Counted from the stretch's first letter, positions 22,199-31,432 are shown. The stretch: DNA of 31,484 bases from an uncultured Bacilli bacterium (GCA_934169415.1 CAKPNP010000011.1:1-31484); one strand, 5' to 3'. Notes: generated by a model not told the origin, from the sequence alone. Program-made: numbers and translations.

Positions 22199-23212
22199 AT
22201 GATAAAAGTAGCAATAAATGGATTTGGAAGAATAGGAAGATTAGTATTTAGAATAATGGAGGATGATTCAGAATTAGAAGTTGTAGCTATAAATGATTTA
22301 ACTAGTGCTGAACAACTTGCATATTTATTAAAATATGATACTAATCATAGAAATTATAAAGTAGAAGATATTAGTTATGATAGTGAAAACATTATAATAA
22401 ATGGAAGAAAAATAAGAGTATATAGTGAAACTGATCCATCTAATTTACCTTGGGGTGAATTAGGAATAGATGAAGTTTTTGAATGTACAGGTAGATTTAC
22501 TTCATATGAACTTGCTTATTCACATATTAAAGCAGGAGCTAAAAAAGTAATTATTTCAGCCCCAGGAAAGGGTGAGATGAAAACAATTGTTTACAATGTA
22601 AATCATAATATATTAGATGGAAGTGAAGAAGTAATATCGGCAGCAAGTTGTACTACGAACTGCTTAGCTCCAGTAGTAGATATAATTAATAAAGAATTTG
22701 GCATAAAAAAAGGTTATATGACTACAGTTCACTCATATACTAATGATCAAGTTATACTAGACGTAGCTCATAAAAAAGGAATTTATTCACGTCGTGGAAG
22801 AGCAGGTGCTATGAATATCGTACCAACAGGAACAGGTGCAGCTAGTGCAATAGGCTTAGTTATTCCAGAACTTAAAGGTAAACTTGATGGTAGTTCATTA
22901 AGAGTACCAACAGCAACTGGTTCTGTTATAGATTTAACGCTAGAATTAAATAAATCTGTAACAAAAGAAGAAATTAATTCAGTATTTGAAAATAATAGTA
23001 ATGAAACCTTAAAAATTACTTATGATCCAATTGTATCAAGTGATGTTATTGGTTCTAATGTAGGAGCCTTAGTAGATGGGTTACTTACTAGTGTTTTAGA
23101 TACAGAAAATGGTCAGTTAGTTAAAATAGTTGCATGGTATGATAATGAATATGGCTATTCAACACAAATGGTTAGAACTGCAAAATATCTAGGAAATATT
23201 ACAAGAAATTAA
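22199..23212 (+). CDS. gap: Glyceraldehyde-3-phosphate dehydrogenase
   Basis: 337 residues, SD AGGAGG. NAD-binding INGFGRIGRLVFR, catalytic Cys ~151 in ASCTTNCLAPV, VHSYTNDQ, RRGRAGAMNIVPTGTGAA and the C-terminal WYDNEYGYSTQMV. Glycolytic form; oxidises GAP to 1,3-bisphosphoglycerate, the substrate of the pgk product encoded 163 bp downstream. Confidence 0.97.
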   Translation: MIKVAINGFGRIGRLVFRIMEDDSELEVVAINDLTSAEQLAYLLKYDTNHRNYKVEDISYDSENIIINGRKIRVYSETDPSNLPWGELGIDEVFECTGRFTSYELAYSHIKAGAKKVIISAPGKGEMKTIVYNVNHNILDGSEEVISAASCTTNCLAPVVDIINKEFGIKKGYMTTVHSYTNDQVILDVAHKKGIYSRRGRAGAMNIVPTGTGAASAIGLVIPELKGKLDGSSLRVPTATGSVIDLTLELNKSVTKEEINSVFENNSNETLKITYDPIVSSDVIGSNVGALVDGLLTSVLDTENGQLVKIVAWYDNEYGYSTQMVRTAKYLGNITRN

Positions 23213-23262
23213 TTTTTCTTGTTTTTTCTTGTATACTAGTAAAAAAATAATTTATAATTAAG

Positions 23263-23295
23263 AAAATATTATTTGAAAAACTAAAATAATATTTT
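23263..23295 (+). terminator. Inverted repeat after gap, possible terminator or attenuator
   Basis: AAAATATTATTT (23263-23274) and AAATAATATTTT (23284-23295), a perfect 12-bp stem of A-T pairs only, loop 9 nt. The stem is weak and the T tail is short, so termination would be partial. Confidence 0.4.
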
Positions 23296-23375
23296 GTTAT
23301 TTATTATAAACAATTTATTATTAATACTTTATTTTTATATTAAATTAATATATAATAATCATTATAGGAGGATAT

Positions 23376-24521
23376 ATGAAAACCATTAAAGATTTTGATT
23401 TAGAAGGTAAAAAAGTAATAATACGTGTTGATTTTAATGTACCTATTATAGATGGTGTTATAAAAGATGATACTAGAATAATAAAAAGTTTAGATACTAT
23501 AAATTATGCTATAGAAAAAAATGCTAAGGTTATTCTTATGAGTCATTTGGGTAGAGTAAAAGAAAAAAGTGATTTAAAGAATACTTTATTACCAGTTAGT
23601 ATTAGATTAAGTAAACTATTAAACAAAAATGTGATTTTTATAGATGAAACAAGAGGAAAAAAACTAGAGGAGGCTATTAATAATCTAAAAAATGGTGAAG
23701 TTTTACTTATGGAAAACACTCGATTTGAAGATTTAGATGGTAAAAAAGAAAGTAAAAATGATGAATCACTTGGAAAATATTGGGCATCTTTGGGTGATAT
23801 ATTTATAAATGATGCGTTTGGAACACTACATAGAGAACATGCTTCAAACGTTGGAATAGCTTCAAATTTGGAAAGTGGAATAGGCTTTTTAGTTGAAAAT
23901 GAATTAAATAATCTACTTCCAAATATTAATAATCCTAAAAGACCTTTTACAGTTATACTAGGTGGATCTAAGGTAAGTGATAAAATAGGTTTAATAAATA
24001 ATTTAGTTAAAATATCCGATTATATATTAATTGGTGGAGCTATGGCTAATACATTTTTAAAATCTACTGGTGTTAATGTAGGATTATCTTTAGTTGAAGA
24101 TGATCAAATTAGTTTTTGTAAATCTATATTAGGTGAATATAAGGATAAATTAATACTTCCTGTTGATTTTGTAACTGATAAAAAATCCTTAGTTACAAAA
24201 GTTATGGATGATGAAAAAATATATGATATAGGTGTAAAAAGCATTGAACTATTTAAAAAATATTTACAAAAATCAGCTTTAGTTATATGGAATGGACCTA
24301 TGGGAATGTTTGAAGATAAAAGATATGAAAATGGAACAAAAGGAATATGTGAAGTATTAAAAGATATTGATGCTATAAAGATAGTAGGTGGCGGAGATAG
24401 TGTATCTTTTGTTAATAATAATGGTTATGATTCTATATTTACTCATATTTCAACAGGTGGCGGTGCAACTTTAGAGTTATTGGAAGGTAAAGATTTACCT
24501 GGGATTAGAGCAATAAAATGA
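23376..24521 (+). CDS. pgk: Phosphoglycerate kinase
   Basis: 381 residues, slightly shorter than the usual ~395; SD AGGAGG. IRVDFNVPI near residues 17-25, MSHLGRVKEK, LMENTRFED, NDAFGTLHREHAS, LGGSKVSDKIGLI, WNGPMGMFED and the C-terminal GGGDS...STGGGATLELLEGKDLPG. Makes ATP from 1,3-bisphosphoglycerate. Its stop overlaps the next start (ATGA). Confidence 0.97.
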   Translation: MKTIKDFDLEGKKVIIRVDFNVPIIDGVIKDDTRIIKSLDTINYAIEKNAKVILMSHLGRVKEKSDLKNTLLPVSIRLSKLLNKNVIFIDETRGKKLEEAINNLKNGEVLLMENTRFEDLDGKKESKNDESLGKYWASLGDIFINDAFGTLHREHASNVGIASNLESGIGFLVENELNNLLPNINNPKRPFTVILGGSKVSDKIGLINNLVKISDYILIGGAMANTFLKSTGVNVGLSLVEDDQISFCKSILGEYKDKLILPVDFVTDKKSLVTKVMDDEKIYDIGVKSIELFKKYLQKSALVIWNGPMGMFEDKRYENGTKGICEVLKDIDAIKIVGGGDSVSFVNNNGYDSIFTHISTGGGATLELLEGKDLPGIRAIK

Positions 24522-25513
24522 AAAAAAGAAATATAATAATATTATTTATTTTAACTTTAATTATTCTATTTTTTACTTTAAAAGATAATTATATTACTAT
24601 TTTAAATTCAATATTAAGAGTTAATATAGTTTTTTTAGTTTTATCTTATTTACTTGTATTAAGTTATACTTTTTTTAAATCTATAGTAACTAATAATATT
24701 GTTAATAAGTTTTCTTTTGTAAAATTTAAAGATACTTTTATAATACAATTAATAACATTTTTCTTTAATGCTGTTACACCATTTTCATCTGGTGGACAAC
24801 CATTTCAAGTATATATGTTTAGTAAAAAAAATGTTTCATTAATAGATTCTACTAATACAATTTTACAAGAAACAATAATTCATCAAACTAGTCTATGTTT
24901 GATTGGAATATTAGCATTAATACTAAATAAGATATTTAATATTGTATCTATTGGTAGTGTTATATCTATATTTTTTATAATAGGTTTCTTGGTTAATATA
25001 ATAATAGTTTTATTTTTATTAGTAGTTTCAAAAAATGAAAAATTAGATTTATTTTTTACTAATTTAATAGTTAATTTTATATCTATTTTTAAAAAAATAA
25101 ATAAGGATGAAATTAAAGATAAAATAAAAAATTATATAAAGGATTTTAATAATAATTCAAGTATGATTTTAAAGAATAAAAGAAATTTTATTTTATTAGT
25201 AATTTTAAATTCAATAGCACTTATTTGCCTTTATATAACACCACTTACTTTATTATTTAGTTTGGGTAATTATACTTCATTTGATGCTATAACAAGTATT
25301 GTAATAGTAACATATGTATCGATAATTAGTAGTTTTGTACCACTTCCAGGAGGTACATTAGGTCAAGAGTATATATTTGCTAATTTATTTAGTGCGTATT
25401 TACTAGATCCTATGTTATCGACACTTATGATTTTATGGCGTTTTATTACATATTATTTTCCGCTTATAATAGGTGCAGTTATTTTAAATTTAAAATATAA
25501 GAATATAAAATAA
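24518..25513 (+). CDS. Flippase-like integral membrane protein (LPG synthase TM/UPF0104 family)
   Basis: 331 residues, overlapping pgk by 4 bp. About eight hydrophobic segments, with NAVTPFSSGGQPFQVYMF and SSFVPLPGGTLGQEYIFANLF, the two conserved membrane motifs of the lysylphosphatidylglycerol synthase TM region (PF03706). The C-terminal GNAT-like catalytic domain of MprF is missing, so it is a stand-alone flippase-like protein; the lipid moved is unknown. Coupling to pgk may be only operon economy. Confidence 0.85.
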   Translation: MKKRNIIILFILTLIILFFTLKDNYITILNSILRVNIVFLVLSYLLVLSYTFFKSIVTNNIVNKFSFVKFKDTFIIQLITFFFNAVTPFSSGGQPFQVYMFSKKNVSLIDSTNTILQETIIHQTSLCLIGILALILNKIFNIVSIGSVISIFFIIGFLVNIIIVLFLLVVSKNEKLDLFFTNLIVNFISIFKKINKDEIKDKIKNYIKDFNNNSSMILKNKRNFILLVILNSIALICLYITPLTLLFSLGNYTSFDAITSIVIVTYVSIISSFVPLPGGTLGQEYIFANLFSAYLLDPMLSTLMILWRFITYYFPLIIGAVILNLKYKNIK

Positions 25514-25573
25514 TTAAATAATTGTTTATATTATAAAATTTAGTTTATTTTGTGATATTATTCTGTATTAGAG

Positions 25574-25622
25574 GCTACAAAATTTATTCGACAAATTTAG
25601 CTAAATTTTACCGTAGCTTTTT
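25574..25622 (+). terminator. Terminator between the flippase gene and spo0A
   Basis: GCTAC + AAAATTTA (25574-25586) pairs with TAAATTTT (25602-25609) + GTAGC (25613-25617). There is a 3-nt bulge (ACC) and a 15-nt loop, followed by T5. Confidence 0.75.
25587..25593 (-). promoter_or_regulatory. 0A box upstream of spo0A
   Basis: TTCGACA on the plus strand, i.e. TGTCGAA on the minus strand, is an exact match to the Spo0A-binding consensus TGNCGAA. It lies 92 bp before the spo0A start and suggests autoregulation. It occupies the first bases of a terminator loop. Confidence 0.55.
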
Positions 25623-25684
25623 GTAAAAATATGTTATATAATAAAAACACAGCAGTAAATAGAAGTACTAGATAGGAGATAAGA

Positions 25685-26443
25685 ATGATAAGGGTACTAA
25701 TGATTGACGATAATGTCAAATTGATTGAGGCTGTAAAAGAATATTTTAAAAATAGCGATAAAATAAAAATTGTAGATGAAGCATATGATGGCTTTGAAGG
25801 ATTTAATAAAATAAAAGAAAATAGTTCAAATTATGATATAGTTTTACTAGATTTAATAATGCCTAAAAAAGATGGATTATATGTTTTAGAAAGTTTAAAA
25901 GATAATTCAATTTCTATGAAAGTAATTGTTGAAACTAGTTACAATCAAAGTGAAGTTATAAGAGAAGTTTCTGAATATGGAGTTAATTACTTTATACTTA
26001 AACCATTTGATTTAGATGATTTAGAAAAGAAAATTATAGATTCTTTTAAAAAGAAAGAAGAAAAAAGTATAGACTTTTATAATAGTAATTTGCAAGTTTC
26101 TATTAGTAAAATGTTACATGATTTAGGTATTCCATCTCATATAAAAGGTTATCAATTTTTAAGAGATGCTGTAAGTATGATATTTGAAAATCCAGATATA
26201 ATAGGTGGTATTACAAAAGAGTTATATCCTGAATTAGCTTCTAGATATGATACAACTGTATCAAGAGTAGAAAGAGCTATTAGACATGCTGTTGAAATTA
26301 GTTGGAATAGAGGAGATATTGACTTAATGGAAAAAATATTTGGTCATAGTGTTGATATTGATAGAGCAAAACCAACTAATTCAGAATTTATTGTAACTAT
26401 TGCAGATAAACTACGTCTTGATTTTCACAAAGTTGGAGTTTAA
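25685..26443 (+). CDS. spo0A: Sporulation master regulator Spo0A
   Basis: 252 residues, SD AGGAGAT. N-terminal receiver domain: IDDN acidic pocket (Asp 8-9), phospho-acceptor Asp ~56 in VLLDLIMPKKDG, LKPF Lys. C-terminal Spo0A DNA-binding domain: LGIPSHIKGYQFLRDAV, LYPELASRYDTTVSRVERAI with the recognition helix, and HAVEISWNRGD. Phosphorylated Spo0A starts sporulation by binding 0A boxes. No spoIVB gene is adjacent, unlike in B. subtilis and most clostridia. TATAAT at 25637-25642 could be a -10. Confidence 0.97.
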   Translation: MIRVLMIDDNVKLIEAVKEYFKNSDKIKIVDEAYDGFEGFNKIKENSSNYDIVLLDLIMPKKDGLYVLESLKDNSISMKVIVETSYNQSEVIREVSEYGVNYFILKPFDLDDLEKKIIDSFKKKEEKSIDFYNSNLQVSISKMLHDLGIPSHIKGYQFLRDAVSMIFENPDIIGGITKELYPELASRYDTTVSRVERAIRHAVEISWNRGDIDLMEKIFGHSVDIDRAKPTNSEFIVTIADKLRLDFHKVGV

Positions 26444-26474
26444 TTATTAAAGTATTAATTAATAACGTTTGTTT

Positions 26475-26503
26475 TTGATTAATATTTTTTTTTATGGTAT
26501 TAT
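26475..26503 (+). promoter_or_regulatory. Promoter of the 26519 gene
   Basis: TTGATT (26475-26480), 17 bp, TATTAT (26498-26503), followed by SD GTGGAGG. Confidence 0.75.
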
Positions 26504-26518
26504 TGTAGTGGAGGATTT

Positions 26519-27424
26519 ATGAAACTACGACATATTATTAGAAAAACTTTAAATTTTGTACTTTCTTTAATATTATTTGTTTTAATAACTATAATAATAT
26601 TCATATCTTCTTGTAAAAACTTAGTTACTAAAGAATCTATATCAAATTATGTAAAAAGTATAGATATATTAAATGTAGATTTAGGTATAATTTTTAATCT
26701 GGATGAAAAAGGAATAACTTTAAAAGAAGAGATAACTAATCTTGCAATTAATAGTAATATACCAAAAAGCATAATAAATGATATATTAAAAAGCGAAGAA
26801 ATAAATATTTTTTTAGGAGATTTTTTTAAAGGAACAATTGACTATGTATTAAAAAATTCTACTAAGCCAGAAATATCTACTAGTGCTCATGAAAAAATGA
26901 ATGAAATAGCTTTTTCATCTTTAGAAAATCATATTAATGTAATGTTAAGTGAGGAAGAACTAGAAGAATATATAGATACTTATTTAGAAAAGTTAGTAAA
27001 TATAGTTCCATCAAGGGATGAAATAATAGGTGAATATGATTTAGATAAAATAAATTTTATTATCTATTATGACATGACATATTTATATATATCTTTATTT
27101 ATTTTGTGTGCATTATTTTGCATTATAAATAAATCTTTTTATAAACTTTTTAAATATTTAGGAATAACAATGATAATTAGTGGTTTATTGTATGTTATAT
27201 TGGGATGTATGAATAATGTATTTAATTCTATACTTATAGAAAAATATAAAACTTTAGAAACATTTATTTCACCTTTAATCAATTCAATAGCAACTATTGT
27301 ATTTAAAAATGGAGTTTTTGTAAGTTTCATTGGACTTTTTATTTATATAACATATATAATAAGTAATAGAATACATATAAATAATAAAATAGGTGTAAAT
27401 TTAAGAAAAAAATCTAAACTGTAG
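26519..27424 (+). CDS. Membrane protein of unknown function
   Basis: 301 residues, ATG with SD GGAGG. Not recognised. One N-terminal hydrophobic segment (FVLSLILFVLITIIIFI) is followed by ~160 mostly helical, acidic residues that probably lie outside, then three C-terminal membrane segments (YLYISLFILCALFCIINK; ITMIISGLLYVILGCM; GVFVSFIGLFIYITYII). A Lys/Arg-rich tail ends the protein. This layout (large extracytoplasmic loop between TM1 and TM2-4) resembles that of several unknown Firmicutes membrane proteins. Its 3' end overlaps the convergent 27414-27794 gene by 11 bp. Confidence 0.75.
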   Translation: MKLRHIIRKTLNFVLSLILFVLITIIIFISSCKNLVTKESISNYVKSIDILNVDLGIIFNLDEKGITLKEEITNLAINSNIPKSIINDILKSEEINIFLGDFFKGTIDYVLKNSTKPEISTSAHEKMNEIAFSSLENHINVMLSEEELEEYIDTYLEKLVNIVPSRDEIIGEYDLDKINFIIYYDMTYLYISLFILCALFCIINKSFYKLFKYLGITMIISGLLYVILGCMNNVFNSILIEKYKTLETFISPLINSIATIVFKNGVFVSFIGLFIYITYIISNRIHINNKIGVNLRKKSKL

Positions 27425-27794
27425 GATTTTCAATGTTTGTAATACTTGGAATACTTTCCCAGTTTTCAATTACTACATATAATACTATTATAGCTGATAT
27501 TATACTTAAAATGGACGCAATAATTTGGTGTTCAAAAGGTTTAATATCAGTTTTTTTATTTTTGTTTATTTTGTATGTTTCATAATTTATATATAATATA
27601 AAGCACACTATAGAAAGGGCTAATATTCTATTGAAAAGGTTTAGATATTTATCAAAATCTTTACTGAATATAGTTTCTTCATTTAATAGTTCTTTTTTTT
27701 CATCATATGTAAGTATTATTGATATAATTAATGATACTATAAAGGCTATAGAGGTTATTAATTGATAGTTTAGTAGTTTTTCTTCTTTTTCCAT
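27414..27794 (-). CDS. Small three-helix membrane protein of unknown function
   Basis: 126 residues. Not recognised. Three hydrophobic segments (LITSIAFIVSLIISIILTY; LALSIVCFILYINY; IIASILSIISAIIVLYVVI) separated by charged loops, and an acidic N-terminus MEKEEKLL. No strong SD. Convergent with its neighbour. It could be a real small membrane protein; the coding signal is the hydrophobic periodicity and the lack of any better frame. Confidence 0.6.
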   Translation of the reverse strand: MEKEEKLLNYQLITSIAFIVSLIISIILTYDEKKELLNEETIFSKDFDKYLNLFNRILALSIVCFILYINYETYKINKNKKTDIKPFEHQIIASILSIISAIIVLYVVIENWESIPSITNIENPTV

Positions 27795-27855
27795 ATTAAA
27801 TTATATTAAAATCATATTATAAAATTCTATATAGTATATTTAAAATAGGTGAAAC

Positions 27856-29106
27856 ATGAAAAAATTTTTAATTTTGATATTACTTTTATTAACTGGGTGT
27901 ACACATGAACTTTCAATTAGTACTATATCAGAAAATAATTCAAATATGAAAATAGCGCTTAACTATCCAAAAACAGGTATAAAGAAACTTGATAATGTAA
28001 TAGGTGAATACGTAAAAAGTGTATATGATGGATTTAAGGTTGAGTATGAGAATTATTATGATTTAAATGATTCAAAAGAATTAAATATAGACTATAGATA
28101 TTTTGAAAGTGATAACTATACTAACGTTATTTTGTATACGTATGTTAATACATCTAAAAAAATAAACGAAATAAAAACTATTATATATGATAATAATTCT
28201 AATAAAATCGTAAAATTATCTGATATTATAACTAAAGAAGAATTATCTAGGTTAGTTCCAATAATAAAACAAGATTTAATAAAAAAGTATAAGGATTGTA
28301 TTATTTTAGATTTAATTGATAGTGAAATAACTGATGATTTTAATAATTATAATCATTTTACAGTAAATAAAAACACATTAGAAATTTATTTTGAACCATA
28401 TAAAATAACTAATCAATCATGCAATATAGTAAATATATCAGTACCATTATCTAATAGTTATACATCTGATATTAAAGAAACTAATCATACTTTTAATTAT
28501 GAACCCGTTAATAGGATAGTTGATCCATCATCAAAAGTTGTTGCTTTAACATTTGATGATGGACCTAGTAAATATACTAAAGAAATAATAGATATATTAA
28601 ATAAAAATGATGTAGAAGCAACTTTTTTCATACTTGGTAATAAAGCTAATATTTATAGTGATACTTTAAAATATATGGTATCTTCTGGTAATGAAATTGG
28701 TAATCATTCATATAATCATAAATGGCTTACAAGACTATCAAATGAAGAATTAAAAGAACAAATAGAAAAAACGCAGGACATTATTTTTAGTATTACTAAC
28801 ACATATCCTATTTTGCTTAGACCAACCTATGGCTCTTTAAATAATAAGATTAGAAATAATACTGATTTAACTATAGTTTTATGGAATGTTGATAGTAATG
28901 ATTGGAAAATTAAAAATTATAAAACAATATTGAATAACGTATTAAGGGATACGGATGATATGGATATAATTTTATTTCATGATACATATAAAAGAACTGT
29001 AAAAGTAATTAATGAATTAGTTCCAAAATTAAAAAGTGAAGGTTACCAGTTTGTTACAGTATCAGAATTATATGAAATAAAAAAAATTAGAAATGCCAAA
29101 AATTAA
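27856..29106 (+). CDS. PdaC-like polysaccharide deacetylase lipoprotein
   Basis: 416 residues. Lipobox LTGC at 12-15, so it is a membrane-anchored lipoprotein. Residues ~20-215 resemble the DUF4163/DUF3298 pair found in B. subtilis PdaC. The C-terminal NodB domain has all motifs: TFDDGP (~232-237), HSYNH metal ligands, RPTYG, WNVDSNDW and LFHD. It probably removes acetyl groups from peptidoglycan sugars at the cell surface, which raises lysozyme resistance. SD is a weak AGGTG. Confidence 0.9.
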   Translation: MKKFLILILLLLTGCTHELSISTISENNSNMKIALNYPKTGIKKLDNVIGEYVKSVYDGFKVEYENYYDLNDSKELNIDYRYFESDNYTNVILYTYVNTSKKINEIKTIIYDNNSNKIVKLSDIITKEELSRLVPIIKQDLIKKYKDCIILDLIDSEITDDFNNYNHFTVNKNTLEIYFEPYKITNQSCNIVNISVPLSNSYTSDIKETNHTFNYEPVNRIVDPSSKVVALTFDDGPSKYTKEIIDILNKNDVEATFFILGNKANIYSDTLKYMVSSGNEIGNHSYNHKWLTRLSNEELKEQIEKTQDIIFSITNTYPILLRPTYGSLNNKIRNNTDLTIVLWNVDSNDWKIKNYKTILNNVLRDTDDMDIILFHDTYKRTVKVINELVPKLKSEGYQFVTVSELYEIKKIRNAKN

Positions 29107-29154
29107 CTATATAAAAAACTTGATAAAAATAAAATTTATATATATAATTGAATT

Positions 29155-29973
29155 ATGAAAAAATTAGATTGTAAGATAATAAAAGAAGAAGAATTAAATA
29201 AATTAAAAGAAGAAGTGAAAGGTATTAATTTAAAATTTGCTGTTATTGAAATAGGTGAGTTTGATTCAAACGAAATATATCTAAGGAGTAAAAGAAAGAT
29301 ATCTAAATTATTAAATATAGAATTAGTAAATATTAAGTTTAATGAATTTACTTCTATTGAAGACATTATAAGTGTGATTAAAAATTTAAATGATGATTTT
29401 AGTATTAGTGGGATAATATTACAAAAACCTATAAGCTCTATATTTAGTTATGATCAAATAGTAAATTATATTGATTTTAAAAAGGATATAGACGGTCTTA
29501 CTGAAAAAAGCATTTTAGATTTAAAAAATGGCAAAGATACATTTATCCCTCCTACAGCTTTATCAGTACTTAAAATTTTAGATTATTATAATATTGAACT
29601 TAAAGGTAAAAAAATAGCTCTTTTAGGTAAGAGTAATATTTTGGGTATGCCACTATATAATATATTAAAAAATGATAACGAAGTAATTTTATGCGATTCA
29701 AAGACTACTAATTTAAAAAACGTTACTAAATCATGTGATATTATAATTACAGGTATATCTAGACCATTATATTTAGGTGATGAATATTTTACTGATGGTC
29801 AAGTAGTTATAGATGTATCTACTAGTTACGTAGATGATCATTTAGTAGGAGATTTAGATGTTAACAATATAAAAAAAGATATAAGTATAACAACTGTTCC
29901 TTTTGGAGTTGGTATGCTTACACCTATATTTTTGATACATAATTTAATTAAAGCGTATAAAAATTATAAGTAA
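29155..29973 (+). CDS. folD: Methylene-THF dehydrogenase/cyclohydrolase FolD, divergent
   Basis: 272 residues. The catalytic Tyr and Lys are kept in SNEIYLRSKRKI, the Gln in GIILQKPI and the Asp in KDIDGLTEKS; the Rossmann part has LLGKSNILGMPLYNIL and VVIDVS. Several hallmark strings have drifted: QLPLP reads LQKPIS, and PGGVGPMT reads PFGVGMLT. It interconverts methylene-, methenyl- and formyl-tetrahydrofolate. No clear SD. Slightly shorter than the usual 280-290. Tail-to-tail overlap of 10 bp with the CBS gene. Confidence 0.9.
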   Translation: MKKLDCKIIKEEELNKLKEEVKGINLKFAVIEIGEFDSNEIYLRSKRKISKLLNIELVNIKFNEFTSIEDIISVIKNLNDDFSISGIILQKPISSIFSYDQIVNYIDFKKDIDGLTEKSILDLKNGKDTFIPPTALSVLKILDYYNIELKGKKIALLGKSNILGMPLYNILKNDNEVILCDSKTTNLKNVTKSCDIIITGISRPLYLGDEYFTDGQVVIDVSTSYVDDHLVGDLDVNNIKKDISITTVPFGVGMLTPIFLIHNLIKAYKNYK

Positions 29974-30395
29974 AATTCATCAACTTTAGTTATATATGTA
30001 TCATCATTCTTATTTATTTCAAATATTTCTTTAATAGCCTCAATATAATTGCAATCAGTGTTTAATAAATCTGAAATTGAAAGAATTCCAACAAGTTTAT
30101 TATCACTGCTAACTAATAATCTTTTTATTTTATGTTTACTCATTAATGTTAGAGCATTTTTTATAGAATCATTTAAATCAATACTAATTGGTTTACTTAT
30201 ATATGATTCTATTAATTCATCTTTATTAGCTACTATTTTGGTAACTATATCCCTATCAGTTAATACTCCTACTATTTTATTATTATCTGATACTGGAACA
30301 AATCCAACATCATATCTCTTCATTGTATCAGCAACTTCATATATATTGCTTTTGATATCTACAACTATTAAATTTTTTGAAATTAAATTATTCAT
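29964..30395 (-). CDS. CBS-domain pair protein
   Basis: 143 residues, SD GTGAGG. Two tandem CBS motifs: residues ~1-55 (VADTMKRYDVGFVPVSDNNK, VGVLTDRDIV) and ~65-125 (LTLMSKHKIKRLLVSSDNK, VGILSISDLL). CBS pairs bind adenosyl ligands. No partner enzyme domain is fused, as in YhcV-like stand-alone proteins. Function unknown. Confidence 0.9.
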   Translation of the reverse strand: MNNLISKNLIVVDIKSNIYEVADTMKRYDVGFVPVSDNNKIVGVLTDRDIVTKIVANKDELIESYISKPISIDLNDSIKNALTLMSKHKIKRLLVSSDNKLVGILSISDLLNTDCNYIEAIKEIFEINKNDDTYITKVDEFYL

Positions 30396-30466
30396 ATAAA
30401 CCTCACTTTCTTTTTTAGTATGTCACTTTTTGTCTTAAATATTTCAATATAAACATAAAATTTAAT

Positions 30467-31234
30467 ATGAGAAGATTAAAACTTAAAAGAAAGATTTATA
30501 TATTTAAAAAAAATAAACAGGCTAAAATTCTAATAATAGTATTTTTGTTTTTAGTGTTTTTTATAATTTTAAGTTTAAGATTTATAAATACTAAACTTAA
30601 CCCAGTATTATTTGATTATGCATCACTAGAATCTAGGAAACTAGCAAGTATTGTAATAAATAATGCAATATCTAAAAATGTTACTGAAAATATTGATATA
30701 GATGAATTATTTATAATTACAAGAGATAATAATAATGAAATTAAAACAATCGACTTTAATCCTATTACAGTAAATAAAATTCTTACTAAAGTTACTAATA
30801 GTATTCAAGTTAATCTAAAATACATTGAACAAGGCAAAGTAGAATTATTAGAACTTAATACAGATGAACTTATAGATTATGATATATCTAAATTAAAACA
30901 GGGAATAATTTATGAAATACCAAGTGGTGTTGTATTCGGATCATCTTTTTTAGCTAATATAGGCCCTTTAATTCCTGTTAAATTTAGTTTAGTGGGAGAC
31001 ATAATTAGTTATATAAATACTAAAGTTACTAATTATGGTATTAATAATGCATTGGTTGAAATAAATATAGTACTTGAACTAAAAGAACAAGTAATACTAC
31101 CTTTTATATCTAATAAAATAGATATAAATACATCAATTCCTGTTGCAATTAAATTAATCCAGGGAAGTGTACCAAATTATTATTTATCTGGTATTAATGG
31201 TAATTCGGCTTCTTTAACTTTACCTGTAGAGTAA
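30467..31234 (+). CDS. yunB: Sporulation protein YunB
   Basis: 255 residues with one N-terminal transmembrane helix (ILIIVFLFLVFFIILSL) after a basic end. The conserved YunB core is visible: NTKLNPVLFDYASLESRKLA, IPSGVVFGSSFLANIGPLIPVKF and GINNALVEINIVLEL. In B. subtilis yunB is sigma-E dependent and needed for efficient sporulation. Divergent from the CBS gene. No recognisable SD before the ATG. Confidence 0.9.
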   Translation: MRRLKLKRKIYIFKKNKQAKILIIVFLFLVFFIILSLRFINTKLNPVLFDYASLESRKLASIVINNAISKNVTENIDIDELFIITRDNNNEIKTIDFNPITVNKILTKVTNSIQVNLKYIEQGKVELLELNTDELIDYDISKLKQGIIYEIPSGVVFGSSFLANIGPLIPVKFSLVGDIISYINTKVTNYGINNALVEINIVLELKEQVILPFISNKIDINTSIPVAIKLIQGSVPNYYLSGINGNSASLTLPVE

Positions 31235-31313
31235 AATTACCTGATAGTTTTTTATTAAATAATAGTGATAAGCATAATATTTTTAATAAATAAAATAATT
31301 ATCTGTGATTTTT

Positions 31314-31342
31314 TTGACACATTGATAACAAGGAATTAATTT
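31314..31342 (+). promoter_or_regulatory. Promoter for the last gene
   Basis: TTGACA (31314-31319), 17 bp, TAATTT (31337-31342). A leader of ~85 nt with poly-A and poly-T runs follows. The 31235-31432 gap holds nothing else I can support. Confidence 0.5.
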
Positions 31343-31432
31343 TTCTTGCTTTTTTGCATTTTTTTAAAAAAATTGCTCTAAAAAAAAGGATTTTGAAGAT
31401 TTTTTTAGTATATAACTTATAGGAGGTGAAAA

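Noticed and set aside
31235..31432. T-box or riboswitch leader before the last gene
   Set aside because: The region is mostly homopolymer A and T; no T-box motif, specifier stem or known riboswitch core could be found.
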